From: Donghicola mangrovi
Lineage (GTDB): Bacteria > Pseudomonadota > Alphaproteobacteria > Rhodobacterales > Rhodobacteraceae
Reading direction: 5' to 3'
Length of the DNA: 64,000 nt
Assembly: GCF_013377535.1 (NCBI RefSeq)
Contig: NZ_JABCJE010000002.1
Location: 434,001-498,000 of the forward strand
Positions 27,441 to 39,486 of the stretch are shown here, one piece after another (within the stretch, counting starts at the first letter, position 1; every line of letters begins with the position of its first letter). The translations under genes and the position numbers were made by a program. Below the pieces are notes generated by a model. It was not told where the DNA came from and searched no databases. It saw only the letters and a program-made list of their open reading frames with translations.

Positions 27441-27554
27441 GCTTCCTGTAGATGGCTGAAACACAATAGTTTTTCAATTGTCAAAGAACGTACCGGAAAA
27501 TCAAGTGCTTTGCTCCATCCCGAATTTCAACGGTGGCGCGCTCGGCAACGCCTC
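27441..27554 (-). promoter_or_regulatory. CRISPR leader
   Basis: A 114-base region lies between the newest repeat and the cas2 stop. It is A/T-rich next to the array and includes a minus-strand TTGACA (27479-27484) about 38 bases before the first repeat, usable as a -35 box. No clear -10 box follows at the ideal spacing. New spacers would enter here. Confidence 0.7.
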
Positions 27555-28764
<1,210 letters not shown>

Positions 28765-28768
<4 letters not shown>

Positions 28769-29426
28769 GATGCGCGTCGAAGCAACATCAAGCCGCAGCC
28801 AAAGGCCTTGGCTCTGCCGAACCCCTTACCCACCGCTGCAACAAAAGCGGCAGGTTCGGTGATCTGAAGTTCACCTTCGAGATCCAAAATGCCAAACTGT
28901 GGCTGCTTGTCTCTGGGCCCGCGGTAGGCTGGCAAGGCATGCACGGTATAGTCGCTAGCCACACAATCTAGCACCCTGAACCCGTGGGCTGCACCCTGTC
29001 GTTCCATCCACGCGGACCCTTCGGCTGTGGCGACATCCATTCGCTGTTCCGCACGTTCCTCAGAGGGCAAGGCATAAAGAGCGTCCATCACCACATCGAC
29101 ACGCTTCTTGTCCTTGGAGCGTGTTGCATTCGCCCGCAATGCAAAACGCAGCCTATCCCCCTGCCCCAGATCCGGAGCAAAGGGCTTGCTGTCCACATTG
29201 GCAAATAGTTCGGTCGGCACCGGAGGGCGTTCAGACAAAATCAGGAAGGTGCCTTTGCCCTCTTCGCGCCAAAGGAAATCCCGCGTCCTATCGGCACTAT
29301 CCGCGAATAATGTCCAAAGCAGGCGGTGATGTGTATCTGTGCGATTTCCCGCCTCTGACGGCATTAGAAGTTTATCCAGCGCCTTGACCGAGGGAGCGCG
29401 CGATAGGGAGGCTTTGGTTAGATACA

Positions 29427-29430
<4 letters not shown>
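28765..29430 (-). CDS. cas6e: Cas6e, CRISPR RNA endonuclease
   Basis: Protein of 221 aa starting MMYLTKASLSRAPSV. A conserved His pair lies in NRTDTHHRLLWTLF, matching the active-site His of Cas6e, and the C-terminal glycine-rich loop is VGKGFGRAKAFGCGLMLLRR. It cuts the pre-crRNA at the repeat stem and stays on the crRNA 3' end in Cascade. It overlaps its neighbours by 4 bases each. Confidence 0.94.
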
Positions 29431-31658
<2,228 letters not shown>

Positions 31659-31662
<4 letters not shown>

Positions 31663-33146
31663 GCGGCTTTTCCTTGTTTTTTGGACTTCGCTGGCAGGGG
31701 CAACCCCAAAGCGGTGAATGCATCTGCCCCCATTTTCCCGTAGCCCGAGAGCGTCAGCCCAAGTGACTTTCGTGCCCCGACAATAGCTTGGATGTCCTGA
31801 GCGCTCCGCTGGTCCATTCCGGGCAAAGCGTGGCGGTCGAACTGGCCTAAAGCCTGGGTTCGTAGAATTTTAATCCATTGAGGTCCCACCGCAGCATTTT
31901 CATCGGCGATCAATTGTTGGACCAAATCCAGAAATGCAGGCTCAGTTTCGCGGAAGAACACTTCTCGCTCGGCCTCTCTGGCTTCGCCTTCAGACAGCAA
32001 GGTCGCAAGCGAACTTCGAAGAGAAACCGCGACCTTATCGGCAGCCTCAACCATGCCAGAGAGGATAAGCGCTCCTTCTTCCGACAATTTCAGGAAAGGG
32101 TGCACCGAGTGAATGAAATCCCGAGGCTTCATGTTGTCCATGGACCAACCGGCAACGATCACATCGGCCTTCTTCTCCAAACTGTACCCACGCTCCTCCC
32201 AACCAGCGACACATGCCGCCCGCATCGCGAGTTCCGAGTCTTTCGATTTCGCCAAAATTCCCAAAAACTGCCGATAGCCAAACGATCCGGCACGGGGATG
32301 GACCGGCAAGGCCTGTTCCCCTGCTTTGACACGATAATATGGGCTCAGAGGGTGCATCCAGATGCCGTAGTTGTTGCCATTTTTCTTCTGGACAACTCCG
32401 GTGACGAGATTCTCTTCACAAATCAGTCGCAGCCGACGCGGCATCCCGAAGAAGGCCTCTACATCGAATTTGCCACCTTGGGGCGGCTCTACCGTTTTGC
32501 TCGGGTGATCAGAAACACGGGTGGGCTTCATCCACGGCAGATCATTCAGTTCACCTGCCTCGCCGTATGGCACATTCGCCCAAACCAGAGACCACAATCC
32601 CTCTTTGGGATCGACGAGGGTCACCATCGGACCGCCACCACGCATCGAAGTACGGTTCCCCGCGCCTCCGGCAGGTGCATGTGCTTGGAACGTGAACAGA
32701 GCCATTGCCGCAAGCGGCAGGTCCAATCCCTGATATCGATCCCTGTGCACCATCAAATCGGCATTGTTCTTTGCCGTATTTCCGCCAGAGCTATCAATGA
32801 ACAACATATCAGGCGATTTCGCATCGCTCCCCAGATCTTCGAAATCCTGAAGGAACAATGGGCCGTCCCCGACCAAGTTGAATGCAGGCGCAAAAACTTC
32901 TAGTCGCTCACGCAGCCGCTCGGGATCAGGGACTTGCCGATCCCCCCAGTCATCGATGTCTTCTGGCGGGTCCGCCAGAAAGACCAAGCCGATCAACAGT
33001 TCTAGACAAGCGATATTCAGATCAGCCCGCGGCCAATCCGGGCGCAGAATATTTGTGTCAGCCATTTGCCACGGCGCAATAACGCGGCGCGCACCAGTGG
33101 TATCGACGACAGGAATCCACGCATCGGTAATGAGGTTCAAAGTCAC
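31659..33146 (-). CDS. cas8e: Cas8e (Cse1), large Cascade subunit and PAM reader
   Basis: Protein of 495 aa. The N-terminal MTLNLITDAWIPVVDTTGARR is the Cse1 hallmark, then LNIACLELLIGLVFLADPPED, FLQDFEDLG and LFIDSSGGNTAKNNADLMVHR. It recognises the PAM and recruits Cas3. It is the first gene of the Cascade-adaptation operon, starting 114 bases after the cas3 stop. Confidence 0.96.
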
Positions 33147-33168
33147 GTCGAAACAATCTCAAATTGAA

Positions 33169-33205
33169 ATTATACTCGCGAGAACACCCCAATCTAAGGG
33201 TGTTC
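33169..33205 (-). promoter_or_regulatory. candidate Cascade promoter with an 8-bp inverted repeat over it
   Basis: In the 114-bp gap between cas3 and cas8e, the minus strand has TATAAT (33169-33174) 23 bases before the cas8e ATG. Immediately upstream lies the inverted repeat GAACACCC (33182-33189) and GGGTGTTC (33198-33205) with an 8-base loop. The -35 region at about 33192-33197 would fall inside that loop. It may be an operator, or a cas3 terminator hairpin without a T tract. Confidence 0.5.
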
Positions 33206-33260
33206 GCAAGGGCTTTGCGCATCAGTACGGAAAACCCTACCCAACCTAAACCACTGCTGC

Positions 33261-35726
33261 TTAACAGAATATTAACCCCACCGCAGCCTCATACCGAAGC
33301 CCTTCTGCGATTTCGCCGTCAGAGGATGGACACAAAATATGGCTATTCAATTTCCACTCAGGCCAATCACTGAGCCCCGCAGCAGCTAGACTTTCAGGAC
33401 TGTTCGTGAGCCCAACTTTATCGATACGCGAGCGAGCAACACTCACCTCTGACAATGCCCAACCATCTGGCCCATCGAACAGCGGCACCAATCGATTGCC
33501 CCGCGCCTTGCACAAGACCAGCGTCACTTGCTCTGGCCCCAATCGGGTCGGGTAACTGGCATCGTCGTTCGCCTGCCCCCCGGCACGATAACCTTCCTTC
33601 AGGTCAACGCCGTTTTGCGAAGCCAAGGAAGCATGGCTGGCGCTTTTGCCCAAACGTTCCAACTCGAACTGCTCCAGCACCTTAGGCACCGCGATTTCTT
33701 CATTCTCGCTTGCTTCGATCAGACCACGGATGCCCGACGGCGCAACAATCTGACCGACTTCGAACAAGTGCAACGCGGTTCGCCACATGACATCGGCGGA
33801 ATAGACCCAAGCCCCACGGTCCAGCACATCATGTAGCCAACGGTCCGAGCGGACTTCATTCGGATCAGGGGACACCACATAAAGAACCGGTTCAGGCACA
33901 GGACGTCCCTTAGCAGGACGCAAATCCATGTGTCGCCACAACCGCCCCACCCTTTGAACAAGGCCCGCCATTGGCGCGAGGTCCGACACCATCACATCGA
34001 AATCCAGATCCAAAGAGGATTCCAGCACCTGAGTGCCAACCAGAACCCCGCCTGCGCGGCCCTCGCCGGTTTTGCCGTAACGCTTGCGAATATCAGCCTC
34101 GATCCGTTTGCGATCACCAAGGGCGTAACGCGCATGAAGTAGCTCTGCGTCTACCCCCCGCGCACGCAGTGCCTCTACTGCCGCAATGGCATCGTCAACA
34201 GCATTGCGCACCCAAACGCAGGCCGCGCCGCTCTGTGCAGACTGAGCGATTAGATCGAGAGCCGCATCTGAGCTAGCCAGACGTTCGACCCGAACAGGCC
34301 CCTTGGCGCTGGTATCCTGAGGGAAATCACAACACTCCGCGCCCCCAGCGATCGTCAACGCAGGATAGGCCGGATTGCCATCGTCTATGCCATCATATGT
34401 GGCCAGCAACTTCCGACGCAAATGCAATGGCAAGGTCGCTGTCAATAGAATAGCCGAGCCGCCAGCCGCCCGATGGGCATGCAACAACCGAACGAGGGTC
34501 TCGGCAACATAGGCCTCGCCCATCTCGTGAACCTCATCCACGATCAAGATTTTCGATGACAAACCATAGTGCCGCAACGTTTGGAACTTGACCGGCAGGA
34601 CAGACAGCAGAGCCTGATCAATCGTGCCAACCCCGACAGTCGCAAGGAGCGCCCTACGCCGGCTGTCACTAAGCCACTCGGTACATCCGATATCCTCGGG
34701 CGCATTCGGAGCACCGAGGACAATATCTCTATAATCAGCCGACAACGAAGCACGGCCATGTGCCAAGGTTATCGTGGGGGCTGACCCGAAAATACGGCCA
34801 ATTTCCTTAGACACTCTGGTGAACATCGCATCCGCAGTCGCCATAGTCGGCAGCGCAAAAAAGAGTCCCGCTCCCTTCTGCATTTCAAGCATACGCTGAG
34901 CGAGCATTAGTGCAGCTTCAGTCTTACCCGCGCCTGTTTCATCCTCGATCAATGCGAGAACGGGCCCCTCCTGAAGGACAACAGACTGACAAGCCGCCTG
35001 CATCGGTCGCAGCTCTGGCCAATCAAAGACCGAGACACCCGAAAGCGCAGGTACTGTTAAGCCTGCCTCCTTCACCGCGCGCAGAGCCTTTTGACGTGCG
35101 ATTTCCATATACTCGGGAACGGACGGTCCCGCAGACATGGGGTCAAACCACTGGGTGTTCGACCCGATCCAGTCCGCCGTAGTAATCAGACCAGACAACC
35201 ACCATGAGAGACGTTTTAGATCGCGACCTTCCAGATGAAGAAGAGACGCATCTGGCCAAAGCTCTGAAAACGCCTTGATTACCAAACGAGCATCGTCTTT
35301 TGCTTGCGCCCCTAACTGCGCTCCGACGAATTTCAACTCACTTAAATCTATTTTTGACGGACGCCCATGATGACCTGCAGTGGCACCAAATAGTGGCATC
35401 AAACGCTTGGGGCGATAGGGTTTCAAGTACGCATCCAACGCACCCCTATTCGCTTCCAGATGTACTTCTGTAAGCTCCCAATGCTTATAGCCTTGCTTAT
35501 GCCCATATCTCAACCAATCCCGAAAACTATCGGAAATTTTTCCGAGGTCATGCACTGCCGTAAGAAATGCCAAGGCATGCCGCTCTTCGGGCGCCAAATC
35601 CACATCACTCAATAGGCACTCTGCAACCGCTGCGACATCAAGCATATGGTAAATAGCGGGATGTTCCGGACCTCCATCTTTGGAGCTTTTCCCAGGCCAG
35701 CGTGCGATAATATCTGCAGATAACAA
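33261..35726 (-). CDS. cas3: Cas3, HD nuclease-helicase of type I-E
   Basis: Protein of 821 aa. The HD nuclease domain (about 1-210) contains HMLDVAA, H59 and D60 in FLTAVHDLGKISDSF, and LFGATAGHHGRPS. The SF2 helicase follows, with Walker A DETGAGKTEAALM near residue 260, the box II motif VDEVHEMGEAYV and SAILLTATLPLHLRRKLLA. A C-terminal accessory domain is present. The start is TTG, chosen because GGAGAG lies just upstream and no ATG is nearby. Cas3 unwinds and degrades DNA once Cascade has bound. Confidence 0.96.
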   Translation of the reverse strand: MLSADIIARWPGKSSKDGGPEHPAIYHMLDVAAVAECLLSDVDLAPEERHALAFLTAVHDLGKISDSFRDWLRYGHKQGYKHWELTEVHLEANRGALDAYLKPYRPKRLMPLFGATAGHHGRPSKIDLSELKFVGAQLGAQAKDDARLVIKAFSELWPDASLLHLEGRDLKRLSWWLSGLITTADWIGSNTQWFDPMSAGPSVPEYMEIARQKALRAVKEAGLTVPALSGVSVFDWPELRPMQAACQSVVLQEGPVLALIEDETGAGKTEAALMLAQRMLEMQKGAGLFFALPTMATADAMFTRVSKEIGRIFGSAPTITLAHGRASLSADYRDIVLGAPNAPEDIGCTEWLSDSRRRALLATVGVGTIDQALLSVLPVKFQTLRHYGLSSKILIVDEVHEMGEAYVAETLVRLLHAHRAAGGSAILLTATLPLHLRRKLLATYDGIDDGNPAYPALTIAGGAECCDFPQDTSAKGPVRVERLASSDAALDLIAQSAQSGAACVWVRNAVDDAIAAVEALRARGVDAELLHARYALGDRKRIEADIRKRYGKTGEGRAGGVLVGTQVLESSLDLDFDVMVSDLAPMAGLVQRVGRLWRHMDLRPAKGRPVPEPVLYVVSPDPNEVRSDRWLHDVLDRGAWVYSADVMWRTALHLFEVGQIVAPSGIRGLIEASENEEIAVPKVLEQFELERLGKSASHASLASQNGVDLKEGYRAGGQANDDASYPTRLGPEQVTLVLCKARGNRLVPLFDGPDGWALSEVSVARSRIDKVGLTNSPESLAAAGLSDWPEWKLNSHILCPSSDGEIAEGLRYEAAVGLIFC

Positions 35727-36055
35727 GTTATTCTCTCCGGTTTTGAATTTCGAACGTCAATATTTCATCAGCAAAAACGCTGAAGGCAACCGGCGTCACA
35801 AAACAGTAACTCGAAACTATAATCTTACCCGCCGTTGAACACTCACCCTGGGGCGATATGAGCCTAAAGGGTTTTGCCCTGCTACCAAATCAGGACCACC
35901 CAAAACATGAGTTTCAGACACCAGAACGACGATTACAGGCTGAAGGCCAATTTATCACCTACTGCGTACTTGGAAATTTTCCTAATATTTAGATGAGGCT
36001 AATCAGATAATCCGGCTCATTGGTACGCCCTTACATAACTTAAGCTCTCAGGTGC
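35727..36055. other. 329-base gap between relaxase and cas3
   Basis: It should hold the cas3 promoter and the end of the mobilization transcript. I see no gene and no clear -10/-35 pair; GGAGAG at the right place before the TTG start of cas3 is the only convincing signal. Confidence 0.5.
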
Positions 36056-37561
36056 CTAACGCTTTTTGCTTAAGCCTCTTTGATTGTTCAATATCGCTCT
36101 GAGTTCTGATAGATCAGGACGCTTCCGAATGTACTTCACTTTATCCTTCTTCGCCGTAGGTGTCTGATGCACATCTGGGAAATCAGTCGTTGGCTGCCAA
36201 GGTTCCCGTGAACGCAGGAGGAGGAACTCGTTTTCTGCACTTTCCGTGCTGTCGAAACTCGTCGGCTGTCTGTTCTGTGTTTTTGACCCATTCTCGCGCG
36301 TCAATGGCTGCGCTTCACTGAGGTTTTTTGCGTCGAGGTTGGTTTCGGTCGTTTTGCTGGCGTTATCTGCGATTTTGTCGGTTGGCTTGTGATCGCCGAC
36401 ATCACTGTGTTTAAGAGGCACTTCAAGGACCCGATTAGTCCAATCTGGATTTTGGGTGTCAACAATTCTTCGAGTTGACGTTGGCGCGCAATCGCTCGGC
36501 GCTCTGCTTCTTTCTGGCGTTCTTGGATGATTTTCAATTCTGCCCTTAGCTGCTGCAACTCCTGATCTCGCGTTGTGAGGGTCGTTCTGGTCTGCTTGTT
36601 CTCTTCGGCCAATGCTTCGATGGCTACAATCAGCGGCTGTATGTCTGCTCGGATATGGGCCTGAAGTGCCCCAAGTGCTTTCTGCAGGTCTTGGCTCGCT
36701 TGTGTGTTCTCGGTCAGGGTGGTCAACAGCGGCGCTTGCGATGCTTCTGTCCCTTGCTGCGCTAAGCGCCTGAAAGTCTCTTTCTTTGACATATGAAAAT
36801 CCTTTTTGCTCTAAATGTCTGATGGAAAAACTGCGCCCCAAACTTGAGGCTGAAAAAACGCGGCCCGCGTGGCTGAATGAAAAGCCTAAGAGGGTATCGC
36901 CCGTGTCATCAAAATGCGGGCGGACATCGACCCCGCATCCCTCAAGCGTCGCCACGAAATCTGTGGCAATGATAGGCTGGCTGGTGAACGTCGCTAATTG
37001 GCGTTGGAGGTGGCCTTTTGCGGAAAGAACGTCCCTCTGTGCCATCTCCAGCTCTGCCTGCGTCGGAGCCGCCACGTGATGTGCGGCATTGTTCGGCAGG
37101 AGCAAAAGAGACGGTTCGGTTGCCATCAATCCGAACTGCGTTTCTATCCGGCGGATCAGGGTCTCACTGCGGCGGAAATCGTGGCTGTCGCAAACCACGC
37201 GCCCGTCCAGATTGATCCGGCTGGCTGCGATGTGAATGTGATCGCCATGGCAGACAATCGTATAGGCCTCGAACCCCATGCCCTCTGCCCAGAGGTCACC
37301 AATTTCCGCGAAGGTGTCATCACTGATGGCTGCGTCCTTAGGTGCGAGGGCGATCGACCCATGCAGCACGCTCTTTTTTAGGTTCGGCCTCAGCTTGCTC
37401 AGGGAGGCAAACTGTTCCTTGATCATTTCAGGATCAAAGCCGAGCGTGCCACCGACAATCTCTGCGCGGGGACGAGGGTTGCCAAGATTATCGAACGGGC
37501 CAAGCAGGTAATCCATCAGGCCAGAGGCCTTGCTGCCTTTGTTGATCTTACCGATGGCCAT
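36056..37561 (-). CDS. relaxase/mobilization nuclease
   Basis: Protein of 501 aa. The N-terminal relaxase domain (about 1-250) starts MAIGKINKGSKASGLMDYLLGP. It contains ALAPKDAAISDDTFAEI and the metal-binding histidine motif HGDHIHIAASRI (H105, H108, H110). Tyr candidates for the DNA nick are Y18 and Y100. The C-terminal 250 residues are low-complexity and polar and encode a second gene in another frame. MobC overlaps by 14 bases upstream. This looks like a Mob module that would need another element's conjugation machinery. Confidence 0.85.
   Translation of the reverse strand: MAIGKINKGSKASGLMDYLLGPFDNLGNPRPRAEIVGGTLGFDPEMIKEQFASLSKLRPNLKKSVLHGSIALAPKDAAISDDTFAEIGDLWAEGMGFEAYTIVCHGDHIHIAASRINLDGRVVCDSHDFRRSETLIRRIETQFGLMATEPSLLLLPNNAAHHVAAPTQAELEMAQRDVLSAKGHLQRQLATFTSQPIIATDFVATLEGCGVDVRPHFDDTGDTLLGFSFSHAGRVFSASSLGRSFSIRHLEQKGFSYVKERDFQALSAARDRSIASAAVDHPDREHTSEPRPAESTWGTSGPYPSRHTAADCSHRSIGRREQADQNDPHNARSGVAAAKGRIENHPRTPERSRAPSDCAPTSTRRIVDTQNPDWTNRVLEVPLKHSDVGDHKPTDKIADNASKTTETNLDAKNLSEAQPLTRENGSKTQNRQPTSFDSTESAENEFLLLRSREPWQPTTDFPDVHQTPTAKKDKVKYIRKRPDLSELRAILNNQRGLSKKR
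36301..36792 (-). CDS. gene nested within the relaxase gene, coiled-coil mobilization accessory protein
   Basis: Protein of 163 aa in a different frame on the same strand, completely inside the relaxase gene. The ATG is preceded at eight bases by AAAGGA, a good ribosome site in the middle of another gene. The product is a long coiled coil (AHIRADIQPLIVAIEALAEENKQTRTTLTTRDQELQQLRAELKIIQERQKEAERRAIARQRQLEELL) followed by a short hydrophobic stretch (IGLIGSLKCLLNTVMSAI) and a basic tail. In ColE1 and RSF1010 plasmids MbeB/MobB-type genes are nested in the relaxase gene in the same way. Homology is not claimed. Confidence 0.75.
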   Translation of the reverse strand: MSKKETFRRLAQQGTEASQAPLLTTLTENTQASQDLQKALGALQAHIRADIQPLIVAIEALAEENKQTRTTLTTRDQELQQLRAELKIIQERQKEAERRAIARQRQLEELLTPKIQIGLIGSLKCLLNTVMSAITSQPTKSQITPAKRPKPTSTQKTSVKRSH

Positions 37562-37901
37562 GATGACCTCCGATCAACAGACTGCGGATTGAGGTCAGCT
37601 CTTGCATCAAGGTCTTAAGTACAGATCGTAATGCCTCGTCAGATACAGGCTCATTGCCTTTCAACATCCGATTAAGGTTTGCCGTTGTCTCAACGTGCTG
37701 AAGCCAGATCGACCGATTTACTTCAGGGATGTTCTTGGGGGCCGCTGATCCCAGTAATTGGTGCCGAACGAATGTCGAGAGGCAAGCATTAGCGGCTTGG
37801 CTGCAAAGCCGTTCGTATTCGGCCTCGGTCAATTTGACCGAAATTTGCTTGCTTCGTTTGTTTGTCTTAGGTGGACGCCCACCCGCCTGAATTTTCCTCA
37901 T
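37548..37901 (-). CDS. mobC: MobC-family relaxosome protein
   Basis: Protein of 117 aa from MRKIQAGGRPPKTNKRSKQISVKLTEAEYERL; a TTG frame starting further upstream is not used. The basic N terminus and ISVKLTEAEYERLCSQAA resemble the ribbon-helix-helix of MobC proteins that bind oriT and help the relaxase nick. The C-terminal part is helical (LRSVLKTLMQELTSIRSLLIGG). The stop lies inside the relaxase start region, so the two are translated together. The oriT is probably just upstream. Confidence 0.83.
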   Translation of the reverse strand: MRKIQAGGRPPKTNKRSKQISVKLTEAEYERLCSQAANACLSTFVRHQLLGSAAPKNIPEVNRSIWLQHVETTANLNRMLKGNEPVSDEALRSVLKTLMQELTSIRSLLIGGHHGHR

Positions 37902-38631
37902 TATTTCTATCCACGATATGCAGAGCAAACCCTGCCGCGCACGGGAGGCGCAGAAAGGAAGCTCGCACTACTAAATATAAGAAAAAAACAGTTAAAGTTT
38001 GGTTAAGAAATAATATTATTGTGTAGTATCAATGGCTTGCAATATACTTGTGGAGTTTTCATCTCTTCTCAGTCATTTTGTCTGCTTCAGCTTTGGGGAA
38101 CGACCACCTGCAAACCCAGGCCTGAAATCCAAAGCCCGCGAGTTTTGGTAAGACAAAAACATGGCTTGCTGAAACCAACTGGGACCAATGCGCAAATATC
38201 GATGCGGGCGCCAAGCCAGAGACTTCGCAGCGCAACATTTGGAAACCTCAGAGGCAGCTAAGAACGTGGCTGACATCTAAACGCCTTAGGAAGAGATGCT
38301 ATCTAAGCCAAACCAATATGCCTCGGAGTCGATGGTCTACACTGCTTGATCTTGAAGTTGAGCGGAGAATGAAGCCCTAAGACCTCTCAACTGATAGCGC
38401 CCAAATTCGCGGAATACGCCAGCTCCCTTAGAGTTAAATGCCTAGGGAACTGTCTGCGCGGACCTAGTGGGGCTTCAGAAGCAGAAAAAGTTCAGAAGCC
38501 AATCAATAGTTTTTTGTCTCACAAGTGCTCTTATAGGATCACAAAAGCTCAGGAATCTGTGGGGCTTAGCGTGGGGTTGGGCGCCAGTGTAAAATCTTAA
38601 GGCATTGATTTTTTGAGCATTTCCAAGAAGA
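37902..38631. other. AT-rich right arm of the island, no recognised gene
   Basis: About 730 bases with only short frames lacking ribosome sites (for example 38019-38261). The part next to mobC is the expected place for oriT. Minus-strand CTTTCTGCGCCTCCCG (about 37942-37957) loosely resembles nic regions of RSF1010-type oriTs. The last 165 bases contain GTGGGGCT words. Nothing else is recognisable. Confidence 0.5.
38467..38578. repeat. GTGGGGCT copies near the right island end
   Basis: GTGGGGCT at 38467-38474 and 38559-38566, with a one-base variant GTGGGGTT at 38571-38578. In the excised circular form these would lie 61-165 bases from the core on the opposite side to the copies at 23491-23620, as expected of arm-type integrase sites. 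Confidence 0.4.
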
Positions 38632-38647
38632 AATGGCGGACAGTGAG
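38632..38647. repeat. attR core, overlapping the tRNA-Ser 3' end
   Basis: AATGGCGGACAGTGAG, identical to 23455-23470. It covers the encoded CCA, the discriminator base, the 3' acceptor strand and three T-stem bases of the tRNA, so integration leaves a complete tRNA gene. Confidence 0.8.
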
Positions 38648-38723
38648 GGATTCGAACCCTCGAGACGGTTCCCCGCCTACACACTTTCCAGGCGTGCGCC
38701 TTCGACCACTCGGCCAACTGTCC
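38634..38723 (-). tRNA. tRNA-Ser(GGA)
   Basis: A 90-nt class II tRNA. The 5' acceptor GGACAGT (38717-38723) pairs with ACTGTCC (38638-38644); the discriminator is G and CCA is encoded (38634-38636). The D arm is GGCCGAGTGGTCGAAGGC. The anticodon stem CACGC/GTGTG encloses CTGGAAA, anticodon GGA. A long variable arm is followed by the T arm GAGGGTTCGAATCCCTC. It is the integration site of the island. Confidence 0.97.
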
Positions 38724-38769
38724 AGTGCGGTCCCTTATATCCACACATTCGGCGGCTGCAAGCAGGAAT

Positions 38770-39486
38770 TCAATCGATGTGAAGGTTTATCCGACGGTTT
38801 TGCCGACCTTTTTTCTCGATCTTGCCGATGCGGACGGGGCCGATCTCGGCGGTGGAGCGGACATGGGTGCCGCCGCAAGGCTGAAGGTCGATTTGTTCGT
38901 CCTCGGTGCCGATGCGGACCAGCCTCACCTGCCCCGTGCCGCGTGGCGGTTTGACGGACATGGTTTTGACCAGACCGGGATTCGCGTCGAGTTCGGCATC
39001 GGTGATCCATTGGGTTGTCACCTCCAGATCCCGCGCGATCAGGGCGTTCAGGGCGTCCTCGATCGCTTGTTTATCCTCGGGGGCGTCTTCCATATCGAAG
39101 TCCAGCCTGCCCTTATCCTCGGCGATGGAGCCGCCGGTCACGGGCAGTGGCACTACGACCGACAAAAGGTGCAGCGCGGTGTGCACGCGCATCAGGTGGT
39201 GGCGGCGCTCCCAATCCAGATCCTGCCGGACCACGGTCCCAACCGCCGGTAGGCGCGACATTTCACCGGGCAAAAGGATGATCTCGCCCCCGTCGCCCTT
39301 GATGGTGGTGGCGATCTCGATCCGTCCGCCCTCCCATGTCAGGACGCCGCAGTCGCCGGGCTGACCGCCGCCGGTCGGGTAGAACACCGTCTGGTCCAAT
39401 ACGATCCCGCCTTCGTCCGTGATGCGAACCACGTTGGCGTCGGCATTGCGTAGGTAAGCGTCATCGCGGAACAGAGGGTCGGTCAT
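38770..39486 (-). CDS. alanyl-tRNA editing protein (AlaX-type)
   Basis: Protein of 238 aa. It shows the AlaRS editing domain: VVLDQTVFYPTGGGQPGDCG, the zinc motif HTALHLL (HxxxH) and the second motif LQPCGGTHV (CxxxH), then IGPVRIGKIEKKGRQNRRI. AlaX proteins remove Ser or Gly wrongly attached to tRNA-Ala. It overlaps the MscS-type channel gene by 4 bases and is the last gene of the cfa-trgA-trgB-cysK-mscS run. Confidence 0.93.
   Translation of the reverse strand: MTDPLFRDDAYLRNADANVVRITDEGGIVLDQTVFYPTGGGQPGDCGVLTWEGGRIEIATTIKGDGGEIILLPGEMSRLPAVGTVVRQDLDWERRHHLMRVHTALHLLSVVVPLPVTGGSIAEDKGRLDFDMEDAPEDKQAIEDALNALIARDLEVTTQWITDAELDANPGLVKTMSVKPPRGTGQVRLVRIGTEDEQIDLQPCGGTHVRSTAEIGPVRIGKIEKKGRQNRRINLHID

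Noticed and set aside
38019-38261. 80-codon frame in the right arm of the island
   Set aside because: No ribosome site, no family, and both strands have similarly short frames; kept only as part of the non-coding arm.
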